DNA from: Actinoplanes subtropicus
GTDB lineage: Bacteria > Actinomycetota > Actinomycetes > Mycobacteriales > Micromonosporaceae
Assembly (NCBI RefSeq): GCF_000721705.1
Contig: NZ_JOJL01000002.1
Coordinates: 124,001-188,000, forward strand
DNA length: 64,000 nucleotides
Direction: 5' to 3'
Positions 47,690 through 55,483 of the stretch are shown here, piece by piece (position 1 is the first letter of the stretch; each line of letters starts with the position of its first letter). Under the pieces are notes generated by a model. That model made no database searches, was not told the origin of the DNA, and was given only the letters and a program-made list of their open reading frames with translations. Both the position numbers and the translations under genes were made by a program.

Positions 47690-48588
47690 AGGCTTTTGTC
47701 CTTTCCGGACGCGGCGCGGATCATGCCCTCTTGCGCGACGGTCGCCAGGTGGCGGCCGTCCCGGGTGAAGAAGCGGCCGGTGCCGAGGCCGCGGCCACCG
47801 TCGGCGGCGATGGCGTCCTGGGCGTACAGCAGCCAGTCGTCGACCGAACCACGGCGGTGGAACCACATCGCGTGATCGAGGCTGGCGGTCACCAGCCCGG
47901 CCTGGTCCCAGGGCCGGTCGAGCACGCGCAGGACGGGCTCGAGGATGGTGTAGTCGCAGACGTACGCGAGCGCGGCGGTGTGCAGCTGGTCTCGGGTGAG
48001 GCCGTCGACCGGCCGCAGCGGGTCGAACGGCTTGACCCAGACCGCCTGGTGCGGTTCGCGGGAGCCCTCGACCCGCAGGTAGACCGGGCCGGGCACGTGC
48101 CGCATGTCGAATCCGCGCCCGCCCGACCAGTACACCTTGGACGCGGCGTCGACCGGCTCGTCCCGCAGGTACTCCGCCGCGCTGGGCAACGACGAGGGGT
48201 CGGGTACGCCGTCGGGGAAGGCGCTTTCGAACGTGTCGCCGGCCTCGGTCACGTGGAAGGAGGCCATCGCCGCGTACACGACCTTGCCCGACTGGTACGC
48301 CCGGAGGTGCCGGGTCGAGTAGCCGCGCCCGTCACGCAGATGCTCCACCTCGTAGCGGACCTCGGCGCCGATGTCCGCCGGGCGCAGGAAGTAGCTGTGC
48401 ATCGAGTGCAGCGACCGGTCGCCGCCGACCGAGCGGGCCAGCGCGGCGGTGGCCGGGCCGACCAGGTCGCCGCCGTACGCCTTCGGCCACGGGCAGGGCT
48501 GGGTGGTTCCGACGTACGCCTCGTCGAAGTGCTCGGCCTCGACCGGCTTCAGCGTGAGCGCCGCGGTGACGATCTCCGAGGTGCTCAT
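47665..48588 (-). CDS. acyl-CoA thioesterase II (TesB type)
   Basis: The 307-aa double-hotdog thioesterase has PCPWPKAYGGDLVGPATAAL near the start, HSMHSYFLRPADIGAEVRYEVEHLRDGRGYSTRHL, and the C-terminal half SLDHAMWFHRRGSVDDWLLYAQ with the catalytic Asp region (TASLDHAMWF) typical of TesB. In this cluster it may release free acid from stalled CoA esters and so recycle CoA. The ATG at 48588 overlaps the cupin stop. The longer frame upstream is a shadow. Confidence 0.9.
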   Translation of the reverse strand: MSTSEIVTAALTLKPVEAEHFDEAYVGTTQPCPWPKAYGGDLVGPATAALARSVGGDRSLHSMHSYFLRPADIGAEVRYEVEHLRDGRGYSTRHLRAYQSGKVVYAAMASFHVTEAGDTFESAFPDGVPDPSSLPSAAEYLRDEPVDAASKVYWSGGRGFDMRHVPGPVYLRVEGSREPHQAVWVKPFDPLRPVDGLTRDQLHTAALAYVCDYTILEPVLRVLDRPWDQAGLVTASLDHAMWFHRRGSVDDWLLYAQDAIAADGGRGLGTGRFFTRDGRHLATVAQEGMIRAASGKDKSLWPRHPPT

Positions 48589-49067
48589 CGGTCGACCCAG
48601 TCGGGCAGGTCCTCGTCGGCGACGTCGGGCAGGTTGACCACGATGTTCTCCGGGGTGCGGGTGGTCAGCCAGGTGAGCGGCTCGGTCCGGCTGATGTTGC
48701 ACTCGACGTGCGGCATGAACGGCGGCACGAACACCCAGTCGCCGGCCGCCAGGTCGACGTAGTCCTCGAAGCGCTCGCCGAAGTAGATGCGGCCCCGGCC
48801 GGAGAGCACATAGCCGCCGGTCTCGGCCTCGCCGTGGTGGTGGGTCACCGAGCGGTAGCCGGGGTCGTTGTGCACCTTCCCGAACCACAGCCGGGTGGCC
48901 GGGGTGTGCTGGATGCTCACCCCCGACACGCGGACCGCGCCGCCCGAGTCGGCGGTGTTCGCGTTCTCCCGGCCGCAGCGGGTCACCACGGGGGCTACCA
49001 GGCCGCTGGGCAGCCGGTACATCGAGTTGTCGCCTTCCAGGACGTACTTGCTGAGGTCCGGCTCCAT
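48585..49067 (-). CDS. cupin-domain protein, first gene of the aryl-CoA operon
   Basis: The 160-aa small cupin has metal-binding motif 1 (SVTHHHGEAETGGYVLSGRGRIYFG: His, His, Glu) and motif 2 (DWVFVPPFMPHVECN: His). Such cupins occur in aromatic degradation clusters, where they may open, hydroxylate or isomerise ring-derived products, but the reaction here is unknown. The ATG at 49067 lies 40 bp from the divergent RidA start. Overlapping stops and starts with the thioesterase imply one transcript. Confidence 0.85.
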   Translation of the reverse strand: MEPDLSKYVLEGDNSMYRLPSGLVAPVVTRCGRENANTADSGGAVRVSGVSIQHTPATRLWFGKVHNDPGYRSVTHHHGEAETGGYVLSGRGRIYFGERFEDYVDLAAGDWVFVPPFMPHVECNISRTEPLTWLTTRTPENIVVNLPDVADEDLPDWVDR

Positions 49068-49107
49068 ATCTCGTATTTTTCACGGCCGTCAGATAAAGTC
49101 AATACCC
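49068..49107. promoter_or_regulatory. 40-bp divergent promoter between cupin and RidA genes
   Basis: This AT-rich gap carries TTGACT on the minus strand (complement of 49095-49100), 18 bp before an AAATAC. On the plus strand GATAAA and TCAATA are possible -10 elements for a nearly leaderless ridA transcript. It is the natural target of PaaX. Confidence 0.4.
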
Positions 49108-49548
49108 ATGACCCCGATCCCGGTGAACCCCGCCGCCCTGCCCGCGCCCAGCGGCTATTCGCACGGCACCCTCAGCGGCAACACCCTCTACCTGGGTGGC
49201 CAGACCGCGCTGGACGCCGAAATGAAGATCGTTCCCGGTGGCATCGTCGAGCAGTTCCGCCAGGCGTTCGGCAACGTGCTCACCACGCTGCGCGAGGCCG
49301 GCGGCGCGCCGGAGGACCTGGTGAGCATCACGATCTACCTGACCGACATCGCGGACTACCAGGCGCACGGCAAGGAGATCGGCAAGGTCTGGCGCGAGCT
49401 GGCCGGCCCGGTCTACCCCGCCATGGCCGGCGTCGGCTGCACGAGCCTGTGGCAGCCGGAGGCACTGATCGAGATCCTCGGCGTCGCCGTCATTCCCGAC
49501 AGTCGCCTGACGCGCTCCGCATCCGGATCGCGCGAGACACCCGCCTGA
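49108..49548 (+). CDS. RidA family enamine/imine deaminase
   Basis: The protein has 146 residues and the RidA/YjgF fold: YSHGTLSGNTLYLGGQTALD, GGIVEQFRQAFGNVLTTLREAGGAPEDLVSITIYLTDIADY, WRELAGPVYPAMAGVGCTSLWQPEALIEI. The usual catalytic Arg of archetypal RidA (VPARSxxxV) is replaced by VGCTSL, so it belongs to another Rid subfamily. Its divergent link to the monooxygenase/OYE operon suggests it hydrolyses an enamine such as the 2-amino-oxocyclohexenyl-CoA product. This is inference. A chemical stress role is the alternative. Confidence 0.85.
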   Translation: MTPIPVNPAALPAPSGYSHGTLSGNTLYLGGQTALDAEMKIVPGGIVEQFRQAFGNVLTTLREAGGAPEDLVSITIYLTDIADYQAHGKEIGKVWRELAGPVYPAMAGVGCTSLWQPEALIEILGVAVIPDSRLTRSASGSRETPA

Positions 49549-49578
49549 CCGGCCGGGCGGCGACCTACGCTGCGGCGC

Positions 49579-49633
49579 ATGACCGACCTCGCAGATCTCG
49601 CCCTGCCCGAGCCGATGGGCAATACGTGCAGCC
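49579..49633 (+). pseudogene. possible truncated gene start at the edge of repeat array B
   Basis: ATG followed by TDLADLALPEPMGN looks like a genuine protein N-terminus. A TACGCT box 10-15 nt upstream would suit a leaderless transcript. Coding character is lost at 49634, where the first repeat unit begins. It may be a gene cut by the repeat, or chance. Confidence 0.3.
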
Positions 49634-50162
49634 GGTCGGGCTTGGTGGGTGGCCGGGCTTGCTCGCCATGGCCCGGGGCTGCGTGGTTGCTGCCCGTGCG
49701 GCCGGCCGAGCATGGTGGGCGGCCGGCCACGACGGTGATGACTTGCGGTTCGTGGCAAACAGATACGCATCAAGGTTCACCGACGGCCAGCCAACGATGA
49801 AGGGGTGCTGTTCGTGGCGAACAGCACCCCTTCATCGTTGCCGCGAAGATCGTCCCTGCGCTGCCTGGTGCCCTGGCATTCGCCGCATATCGCCTACCGT
49901 GACCGGCCCACCAGGCGCAACCACGCAGCCCCCGGGCCATGGCGAGCAGCCCGGCCACCCACCAAGCCCGGCCGGCCGCACGGGCAGCAACCACGCAGCC
50001 CCCGGGCCATGGCGAGCAGCCCGGCCACCCACCAAGCCCGACCGGCCCCGCCAGGCACAATCACGCAGCCCCGCGCCATGGCCAGCAGCGCGGCCACCCA
50101 CCAAGCCGGCCGGCCCCGCCAGCGCAACCACGCAGCCCCCAGGGCCATGGCGAGCCAGCCCG
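49634..50162. repeat. array B of the ~70-bp intergenic repeat (five copies, first inverted)
   Basis: The copies are 49634-49703 (inverted), about 49913-49973, 49974-50043, 50044-50113 and 50114-50162 (direct). The inverted copy and the 49974 copy are near-identical over 70 bp when one is reversed, differing only by two single-base length changes. The space between the inverted and first direct copies holds the 23-bp hairpin at 49792. The whole 622-bp gap contains no other gene. Confidence 0.85.
49792..49840. terminator. 23-bp perfect hairpin within array B
   Basis: Positions 49792-49814 pair perfectly with 49818-49840 around a TGG loop. The stem is only about 55 % GC, unlike its surroundings. 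It could be a terminator or a small mobile-repeat remnant. Confidence 0.5.
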
Positions 50163-50170
50163 GGTCGTTC

Positions 50171-51544
50171 TCAGCCCAGGTCGTCCAGGATCGCGGTGCA
50201 ACTGCGGAGCACCACCTCGGCGGCGCGGCGGCCGGCGGCGGTGGCGGCCGCGGTGGTCTGCTCGTGCCAGCGGGCCGCGGCCGACTCGGCGGCCGGCCAC
50301 AGCTTCTCCGGCGGGGTCTGCGGGTCGAGGCCGAGGCGCTCGCAGTGCGCGCCGCCGTCGCCGCCGACCAGCCGGCGGGCCTCCAGGGCGAGGTCGCCGG
50401 GGAGCGCGACCCGGCCGGTGCGCAGCGCCGCGAGCAGGCGCAGCTCGCGGAGCTCGTGCGCGCCGGCCAGCAGCAGCTCCAGCTCGGCCGCCAGGTGGCC
50501 GGTGGCGGGGTGGGCCTCCGCGCGCAGCAGGTGCTCGAGCGCGACCAGGGCCACCCGGGCCTTGAGCACGCCGCGCCGGGTGGTGAGCAGGTCGCTGATC
50601 GAGGCCTGCAGCTCGGTCAGCCCGCTCTGCCGCGCCAACTGGTCACCCAGCTCCGCGCGCGAGCGGGCGGTGGTCCGGGCCAGCGTCACGGCCAGCCGGA
50701 CGCCGCCGAGGCCGAGCCGGGCGAGCAGGTCCGCTCGTCGGCCGGCGGGAATCGCGGACGGGAACGAGGCGCCGGTGAAGCGGTCGGCCGACAGCAGGTG
50801 CGGTTCGGCGTCCGGGCGTGGCAGCCCGGCGATGGCGACGACGGTCGCGTACTCCTGTTCGCGCAGCGTCCGCCCGGCATGCGCGATCCGCGCGGAGACG
50901 GCCAGCACGTCCTGGCAGACGGCGGACGTCCGCGGGTCGGTTCGCCTGCGGCGGGCGATGCGCTTGGCGGTGAGCAGGGCGTCCGTCCGGCCGCCGGCCA
51001 TTTCGTCGGCCCGGGAGAGCAAAACCAGGGTGTGTACGGGGTGAGCACCGGCCGCCCGCAGCGGCGCCAGATCGTCGTCCCCGAGGTGCCGCACCAGATG
51101 CAGCACCGCGTCGGCCTCGGCCGGCACCTCCTCGGCGGTCTCCAGCAACCGGGTGCGCCGCAGCGCCCGGCACGGCCACTCGACCACCACCTGCCGGATC
51201 CCGCTCTCCGGCAGCGCGACGGTGTGGCCCCGGCGGGCGGCGCGCTCCAGCGGGGCCGTGAACGGTGGGGCGGCCTCCGGGAAGACCCGGGCCAGCGGCT
51301 GCGTCCCGTCGTGGAACCAGACCGCCTCCGCATTTCCCGCCACCGGCGCGACGTCCTCCCCGATGAGCGCGTTGACCAGGGTGGACTTGCCGGACCGCGG
51401 TCCACCGGTGACGGCCAGCCGGAGCGGCTCGCCGAGGCGTGCGCGATGGTGGCGCAGCCAGGCCTCAGCCCGCGTGTGCCCGCGGAACGCCTGTGCCGCC
51501 CGGTCGAGCAGGTCACCCGCCCGTTGCTCGAGGCCTGCCCTCAT
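50171..51544 (-). CDS. dynamin-like GTPase, IniC-like
   Basis: This 457-aa protein has the P-loop GGPRSGKS at residues 47-54 (G1), an LLSRADEM G4-type motif, and a long helical C-terminal half without a membrane segment. It starts in the ATGA overlap with the larger GTPase. Size, order and motifs match IniC of the mycobacterial iniBAC operon (about 490 aa), which acts with the dynamin-like IniA under cell-wall stress. It probably forms a hetero-oligomer with the neighbouring GTPase at the membrane (inference). Confidence 0.7.
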   Translation of the reverse strand: MRAGLEQRAGDLLDRAAQAFRGHTRAEAWLRHHRARLGEPLRLAVTGGPRSGKSTLVNALIGEDVAPVAGNAEAVWFHDGTQPLARVFPEAAPPFTAPLERAARRGHTVALPESGIRQVVVEWPCRALRRTRLLETAEEVPAEADAVLHLVRHLGDDDLAPLRAAGAHPVHTLVLLSRADEMAGGRTDALLTAKRIARRRRTDPRTSAVCQDVLAVSARIAHAGRTLREQEYATVVAIAGLPRPDAEPHLLSADRFTGASFPSAIPAGRRADLLARLGLGGVRLAVTLARTTARSRAELGDQLARQSGLTELQASISDLLTTRRGVLKARVALVALEHLLRAEAHPATGHLAAELELLLAGAHELRELRLLAALRTGRVALPGDLALEARRLVGGDGGAHCERLGLDPQTPPEKLWPAAESAAARWHEQTTAAATAAGRRAAEVVLRSCTAILDDLG

Positions 51545-53466
51545 GCGGCCGGCGATTGGAGCAGGGCGAGGGACTGCTTCTGCAGGCCGGCGAGGCGGAT
51601 CAGCTCCTGCTCGACGCGGCGGGCCCGGGTCTCGCGGGCGGCGGCGTCCTGGTCGGCCGCGACCTTGGCGGTGCGCAGCGACTCGACGATCGCGTCCTGG
51701 AGGTCCTCGGTGACCGCGGTGAAGTGGTCGCGCAGGGCGCGCTGGATCCGGCGTACGGAATCCTTCGCGTCCTTCGCCATCCCGATGAAGATCTCGTCGA
51801 CGTGCCGCTGCACCGCGGCGCGCGCCGTGGCCTGCCGCCGCTTGAGCAGCGACCGGCCCTCCTCCCGGATGCTCTTGCCGCCGAACAGCGCGCCGCCGCT
51901 CAGCGAGATCGGGTTGATCAGCGACATCCCGGTGAGGCTGGTGGCCAGCCCGAACATCAGCACCCCGCCGTACGAGCCGCGCAGGCCGGTGAACACCTTC
52001 TGGCTCAGCGTGAACCGGTCGACGTGCGGGCTGTCCAGCTCGGTCACCCGGTTGGGCAGGTCCCCGGGCACGGCCGGCACCCAGGACGGCAGCACGTGGC
52101 CGAGCTCGGGCGGGAACTCGGCCGCCACCGCGCGGGCCAGCCAGGCGGCCCGCTCGCCCAGCCAGTCGAGGCTGGTCCGCCCCGTCTCGGTCAGCGCCTC
52201 GCGCAGCCAGGGCTCGAAGTCGTCCCAGACGCGCAGCGGATCGGACTCGGTGAAGACCTCGTCGGCGCGGGCGATCACGGCCCGGGTGCGCTCGCGCAGG
52301 TCGTGCTCGATGTCGGACATCAGGTCGCCGACCTCGTCGGCCAGCCGGCTCTGCCAGCGGGTGGTGCACTTGCGCAGCTCGTCCATCCGGCGCTGGGCCT
52401 CGTGCAGCCGGGTTGCCGCGTCAGACCCGCCGTCCTCCGCCCGCCGGCTCTCCCGCAGCGGGGCGGCCAGCTCGTCGGTGACCGCCCGGCCGAGCAGGCC
52501 GACCGCGGCCCGGGAGAGGCGCTCCGGCTTGGCCGCGAGCAATGCCTGCAGGTGGGCGATGAGCCGGGGGAAGCCGGATTCGTCGTTCAGCGCGCCGTCG
52601 CCGGTCCGGGTGGCGTGCACGCGCAGCGCGGCCGAGGTCGGCAGCACGGTGGCCCGCACCCCGGCCTGCACCAGCCGCATCCGGTTGGCCTCGAGGCCGC
52701 GCCGCCAGTCCGGGGCGTAGTCGGTCTTCGTGAACGCCACCACCAGGCCGGGCAGCAGCAGCGAGAGGTCGGCCAGGACGGCGAGCTCGGCGCCGGTCAG
52801 CTCGCGTTCGGCGTCGCAGGCGTACAGCAGCACGTCGGCCCGCCCGCCGGTGACCAGCTCGCGGGCCCGGGCGAGCGCGGCGGTCCCGCCGGCCGGCAGC
52901 CCGGGCAGCGGCGGCGTGTCGATCAGCTGGAGCCCGGCGGCGAGCAGCGTCCGGGGCAGGCCCACGTCGGCGTGCATCCGCTCGATCGAGCCGGCCGGCT
53001 GGCCGGCCAGCGTCTCGGCCAGCGCGTCGCCCAGCCGGTCGGGGGCGAGGAGCACCCGGTCGTTCGGCCCCGCGTCGGCCGGCCACCCGGCGTCCGCCGC
53101 CTCGCGCCGGATCAGCTGCGCGGTCGGCTCCGCGGCGTGCCGGACCACGGTCGGCACGGCGGTGCCCCGGTCCTCCCCGGTCACGCAGACCGGTGCATTG
53201 ATCAGGGCGTTGATAAGCTGGCTCTTGCCCTGCCGGGCGGCCCCGACGACGAGCACCCGCAGGCTCGGGTCGAGCAGCTGGGTGCGGCGCTGCCACAGCC
53301 GGCCGGCGAGGTCCGGGCGGCCGTGCTCGGTGCAGGTCCGGATCGTCGCGTCGAGGACGTCGAGCCACAGCGGCGCCGGCGTCAGGGCGCCGAGTTCCGT
53401 CCGGCCCGGCCGGACGGGGGAGACCGGACCCGCATAGGCCGTGGGTCCGGTCTCCCAACTCTCCAT
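51541..53466 (-). CDS. dynamin-like GTPase, IniA-like
   Basis: The 641-aa bacterial dynamin-like protein has P-loop GAARQGKS at 75-82 and LIDTPPLPG in the G3 position, where PPLP replaces the usual DxPG. G4 is FTKTDYAP. Long helical neck and stalk regions follow, with a hydrophobic paddle-like stretch GGVLMFGLATSLTGMSLINPISL near 500-525 for membrane insertion. Mycobacterial IniA has about 640 aa and fissions membranes. The gene lies between the IniB-like and IniC-like genes, in the same order as iniBAC. A role in membrane remodelling under envelope stress is inferred. Confidence 0.75.
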   Translation of the reverse strand: MESWETGPTAYAGPVSPVRPGRTELGALTPAPLWLDVLDATIRTCTEHGRPDLAGRLWQRRTQLLDPSLRVLVVGAARQGKSQLINALINAPVCVTGEDRGTAVPTVVRHAAEPTAQLIRREAADAGWPADAGPNDRVLLAPDRLGDALAETLAGQPAGSIERMHADVGLPRTLLAAGLQLIDTPPLPGLPAGGTAALARARELVTGGRADVLLYACDAERELTGAELAVLADLSLLLPGLVVAFTKTDYAPDWRRGLEANRMRLVQAGVRATVLPTSAALRVHATRTGDGALNDESGFPRLIAHLQALLAAKPERLSRAAVGLLGRAVTDELAAPLRESRRAEDGGSDAATRLHEAQRRMDELRKCTTRWQSRLADEVGDLMSDIEHDLRERTRAVIARADEVFTESDPLRVWDDFEPWLREALTETGRTSLDWLGERAAWLARAVAAEFPPELGHVLPSWVPAVPGDLPNRVTELDSPHVDRFTLSQKVFTGLRGSYGGVLMFGLATSLTGMSLINPISLSGGALFGGKSIREEGRSLLKRRQATARAAVQRHVDEIFIGMAKDAKDSVRRIQRALRDHFTAVTEDLQDAIVESLRTAKVAADQDAAARETRARRVEQELIRLAGLQKQSLALLQSPAA

Positions 53467-53498
53467 CGTGACGCTCGTCCTCTCCGCTCGGTCGGGGA

Positions 53499-54338
53499 TC
53501 AGAAGTGCAGCCCGGTCAGCCCGCCGAGCAGGTCGTGGCCCGCCTCGGGGGCCGGTTCGGCCGCCGGGTGGGTCGCGCCGCCGAGCAGCCCGGTCACGCT
53601 CGACACGTGGTGGTCGACGACGCCGGTGGCGCTGTCCACGGTGCCGTCGGGCAGCAGGCCGCCGACCGTGTGGTCCACGCCGGCGAGGTGCCCGGCCAGC
53701 GAAGAGGTTGCCTCGTGCACCCCGGAGACGTCAAGGCCACCGGAATCGATCCCGAGCGATCCGGTCACCCCGGTCGTGGCGTTGACCGTGGTGTCCAGGG
53801 TGCCGGTGACGCCCGCGTGCGTGAGCACGCTGTCCGCGCCGTACGTCACGTCGGTGACGGTGTGCTCCACCGGCGCGTGCACCGCCGAGTCCAGCCCCGC
53901 GGCCGGGTCGTGGGACAGGTCGAGCCCGCCCGTGTTGAGCCCGCCCAGGACGCCCGGGTCGAACGCGCCGGTCACGCTCAGCCCGGTGCTCACCACCCCG
54001 GCGGCCGCGACGTTCAGGTCGCCGGTCGCGTGCGAGTACACCCCGCCGCCGACCTGGGCGGTGATCGCCTGGAGCTGGGAGACCGCGCCGACGACGTCGA
54101 GGTGCGCCACCCCGGTCGTCACGTCGTCCACCGGGGACAGCCCGGCGGGCGCGTGCACCGCGCCCAGCGGCGCGTTGTCGAGCACCAGCGGCAGGACGTC
54201 CTGCACGTCGGCGGTGGTGATGTCGCCGAGGCCGGCCGCGTCCAGCGCGCCGTGCGGGTCCAGTTCGAACGCCGACCGGGCGTCGGGGTCGTAGATCAGG
54301 TTGAGGACGAAGTCCTGCAACGTCGGGGAAAACTCCAT
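53499..54338 (-). CDS. IniB N-terminal-domain protein
   Basis: The 279-aa protein has an N-terminal IniB-like domain (TLQDFVLNLIYDPDARSAFELDPHGALDAAGLGDITTADVQDVLPLVLDN, residues 5-55). A low-complexity, Gly/Val/Thr/His-rich region of repetitive beta-like pieces follows (HAPVEHTVTDVTYGADS, LDVSGVHEATSSLAGHLAGVDHTVGGLLPDG), like the Ala/Gly-rich IniB of mycobacteria. There is no signal peptide. ATG 54338 follows GAGGAG. It is the first gene of the leftward operon, divergent from the Hsp70-like gene. Confidence 0.8.
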   Translation of the reverse strand: MEFSPTLQDFVLNLIYDPDARSAFELDPHGALDAAGLGDITTADVQDVLPLVLDNAPLGAVHAPAGLSPVDDVTTGVAHLDVVGAVSQLQAITAQVGGGVYSHATGDLNVAAAGVVSTGLSVTGAFDPGVLGGLNTGGLDLSHDPAAGLDSAVHAPVEHTVTDVTYGADSVLTHAGVTGTLDTTVNATTGVTGSLGIDSGGLDVSGVHEATSSLAGHLAGVDHTVGGLLPDGTVDSATGVVDHHVSSVTGLLGGATHPAAEPAPEAGHDLLGGLTGLHF

Positions 54339-54444
54339 CGGTGACGCACTCCTCACGGATTCGTGGTGTGCCACCAAGCTAGGGGGCGGCGCCGGGCCGG
54401 GCATCGGGGCGCGTCCCCCTGTCGACGCGGCGCGTGGCGGCGCC

Positions 54445-54463
54445 GGGGTTAGGGGATTAGGGG
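54445..54463 (+). promoter_or_regulatory. G-tract cluster in the iniB/Hsp70 divergent region
   Basis: Three GGGG tracts separated by TTA and ATTA lie in the 215-bp divergent gap, with GGGG-rich sequence on both sides, so a G-quadruplex is possible. I see no clear sigma-70 promoter on either strand in this gap. Confidence 0.3.
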
Positions 54464-54553
54464 ATCGGTCGCCACGAATTTTGGGGGAAGACCCCCGATG
54501 CCCGATCTGGTACGAACATGGGGTCCCGAATCCGGAGAATCAGGAGCCATCCC

Positions 54554-55483
54554 TTGCCGTACCTGCTTGGCCTCGACGTCGGATCCGCCACCACCTGGGC
54601 GGCGATCTGCCGGCGCGCCCCGGGGCCGGACGGATGGGGGCCGCCCGAGCCGGTCGCCACGGATTCGCCGCCGGCCGTGCCGGGGCTGTTCCGCCGGTGC
54701 GGCGACGACGTGCCGGTCTACTGCGACCGGCTGCTCATCACGCCGCAGGCGCTGGTGGTCGAGCAGGCGCGGGCGGCGGCCGACCAGATCTGGGCGCGCG
54801 AGGGGGCGGGGCCCGAGCGGCTCGCGGTGGCCCACCCCAGCGCCTGGGGGCCGGCCCGGGTGGGCATGCTGCGGGCCGCCTTCGCCGACGCGGGGATGAG
54901 CGACGTCGTGCTGGTCGGCCGGGCCGCCGCCGTGGTACGCCGAGCGGCCACCGGGCGCTCGGTGACCGCCGGCCGGCCGGCGCTGGCCTGCCGGATCGGC
55001 CGCGCCTCGGTCGAGGTCGCCCTGGTCGTCCCCGACGAGGCGGGCCGGTTGGAGGTGCTCGGCGTGTCCACGGCGGACGACTTCGGCGGCGACGACCTGG
55101 CCGAGAGCGGCGTCCCGGTGATGGCCGCGGTGCTCGACGTGGTGCACCGCGCCGCCCGGGCCGCCCGGGTCGAGCTCGCCGAGGTGGCGGCGGTGCTCCC
55201 GGCCGGGGGCGGCGCCGCGCACCCGCTGGTCACCGCGGCGCTGGCCGACGCGGTCCCGGCGCCGGTGATCCGGGAGGACGACCCGTGGCTCACCGTCGCC
55301 CGGGGCACGGCGCTGTCGCTGCGTCCCGCCGTGCCGCCGGCCCCCGCCGCCGAGGCCCTCGTCCTGCCCACCGAGCTGCTCCCGATCACCGACAGCCGCC
55401 TGGGCCTCTCCGAGCTGGGCCCGGGCGAGATCCCGGCCCGCCCACCCGTCCAGGTGTCCGCACCCCTGGTGGGCGACCGGTGA
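54554..55483 (+). CDS. short Hsp70-family (actin-like ATPase) protein
   Basis: The 309-aa protein begins LPYLLGLDVGSATTWAAICRR (phosphate-1 loop), has LALACRIGRASVEVALVVPDEAG-type phosphate-2 sequence (actual text LACRIGRASVEVALVV) and GGDDLAE, and ends with an adenosine-like motif VLPAGGGAAHPLVTAAL. This is an Hsp70-type nucleotide-binding domain of below-normal length with no substrate-binding domain. TTG 54554 is chosen because AGGAG lies 7 nt before it; an ATG at 54518 lacks one. The stop overlaps the LuxR gene. It is probably a regulatory or scaffold ATPase for the divergent dynamin operon (inference). Confidence 0.7.
   Translation: MPYLLGLDVGSATTWAAICRRAPGPDGWGPPEPVATDSPPAVPGLFRRCGDDVPVYCDRLLITPQALVVEQARAAADQIWAREGAGPERLAVAHPSAWGPARVGMLRAAFADAGMSDVVLVGRAAAVVRRAATGRSVTAGRPALACRIGRASVEVALVVPDEAGRLEVLGVSTADDFGGDDLAESGVPVMAAVLDVVHRAARAARVELAEVAAVLPAGGGAAHPLVTAALADAVPAPVIREDDPWLTVARGTALSLRPAVPPAPAAEALVLPTELLPITDSRLGLSELGPGEIPARPPVQVSAPLVGDR

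Noticed and set aside
49832..50148. Small repetitive minus-strand proteins with LLAMARG-like repeats
   Set aside because: They are translations of the ~70-bp DNA repeat in several frames, with no ribosome-binding sites or family resemblance.
49634..50162. CRISPR or integron-like array
   Set aside because: Units are tandem or inverted without unique spacers of constant length, and no integrase or cas gene is near.
54445..54463. Telomere-like TTAGGGG sequence
   Set aside because: Only three imperfect G tracts within an ordinary divergent intergenic region; no terminal palindromes or replication genes.
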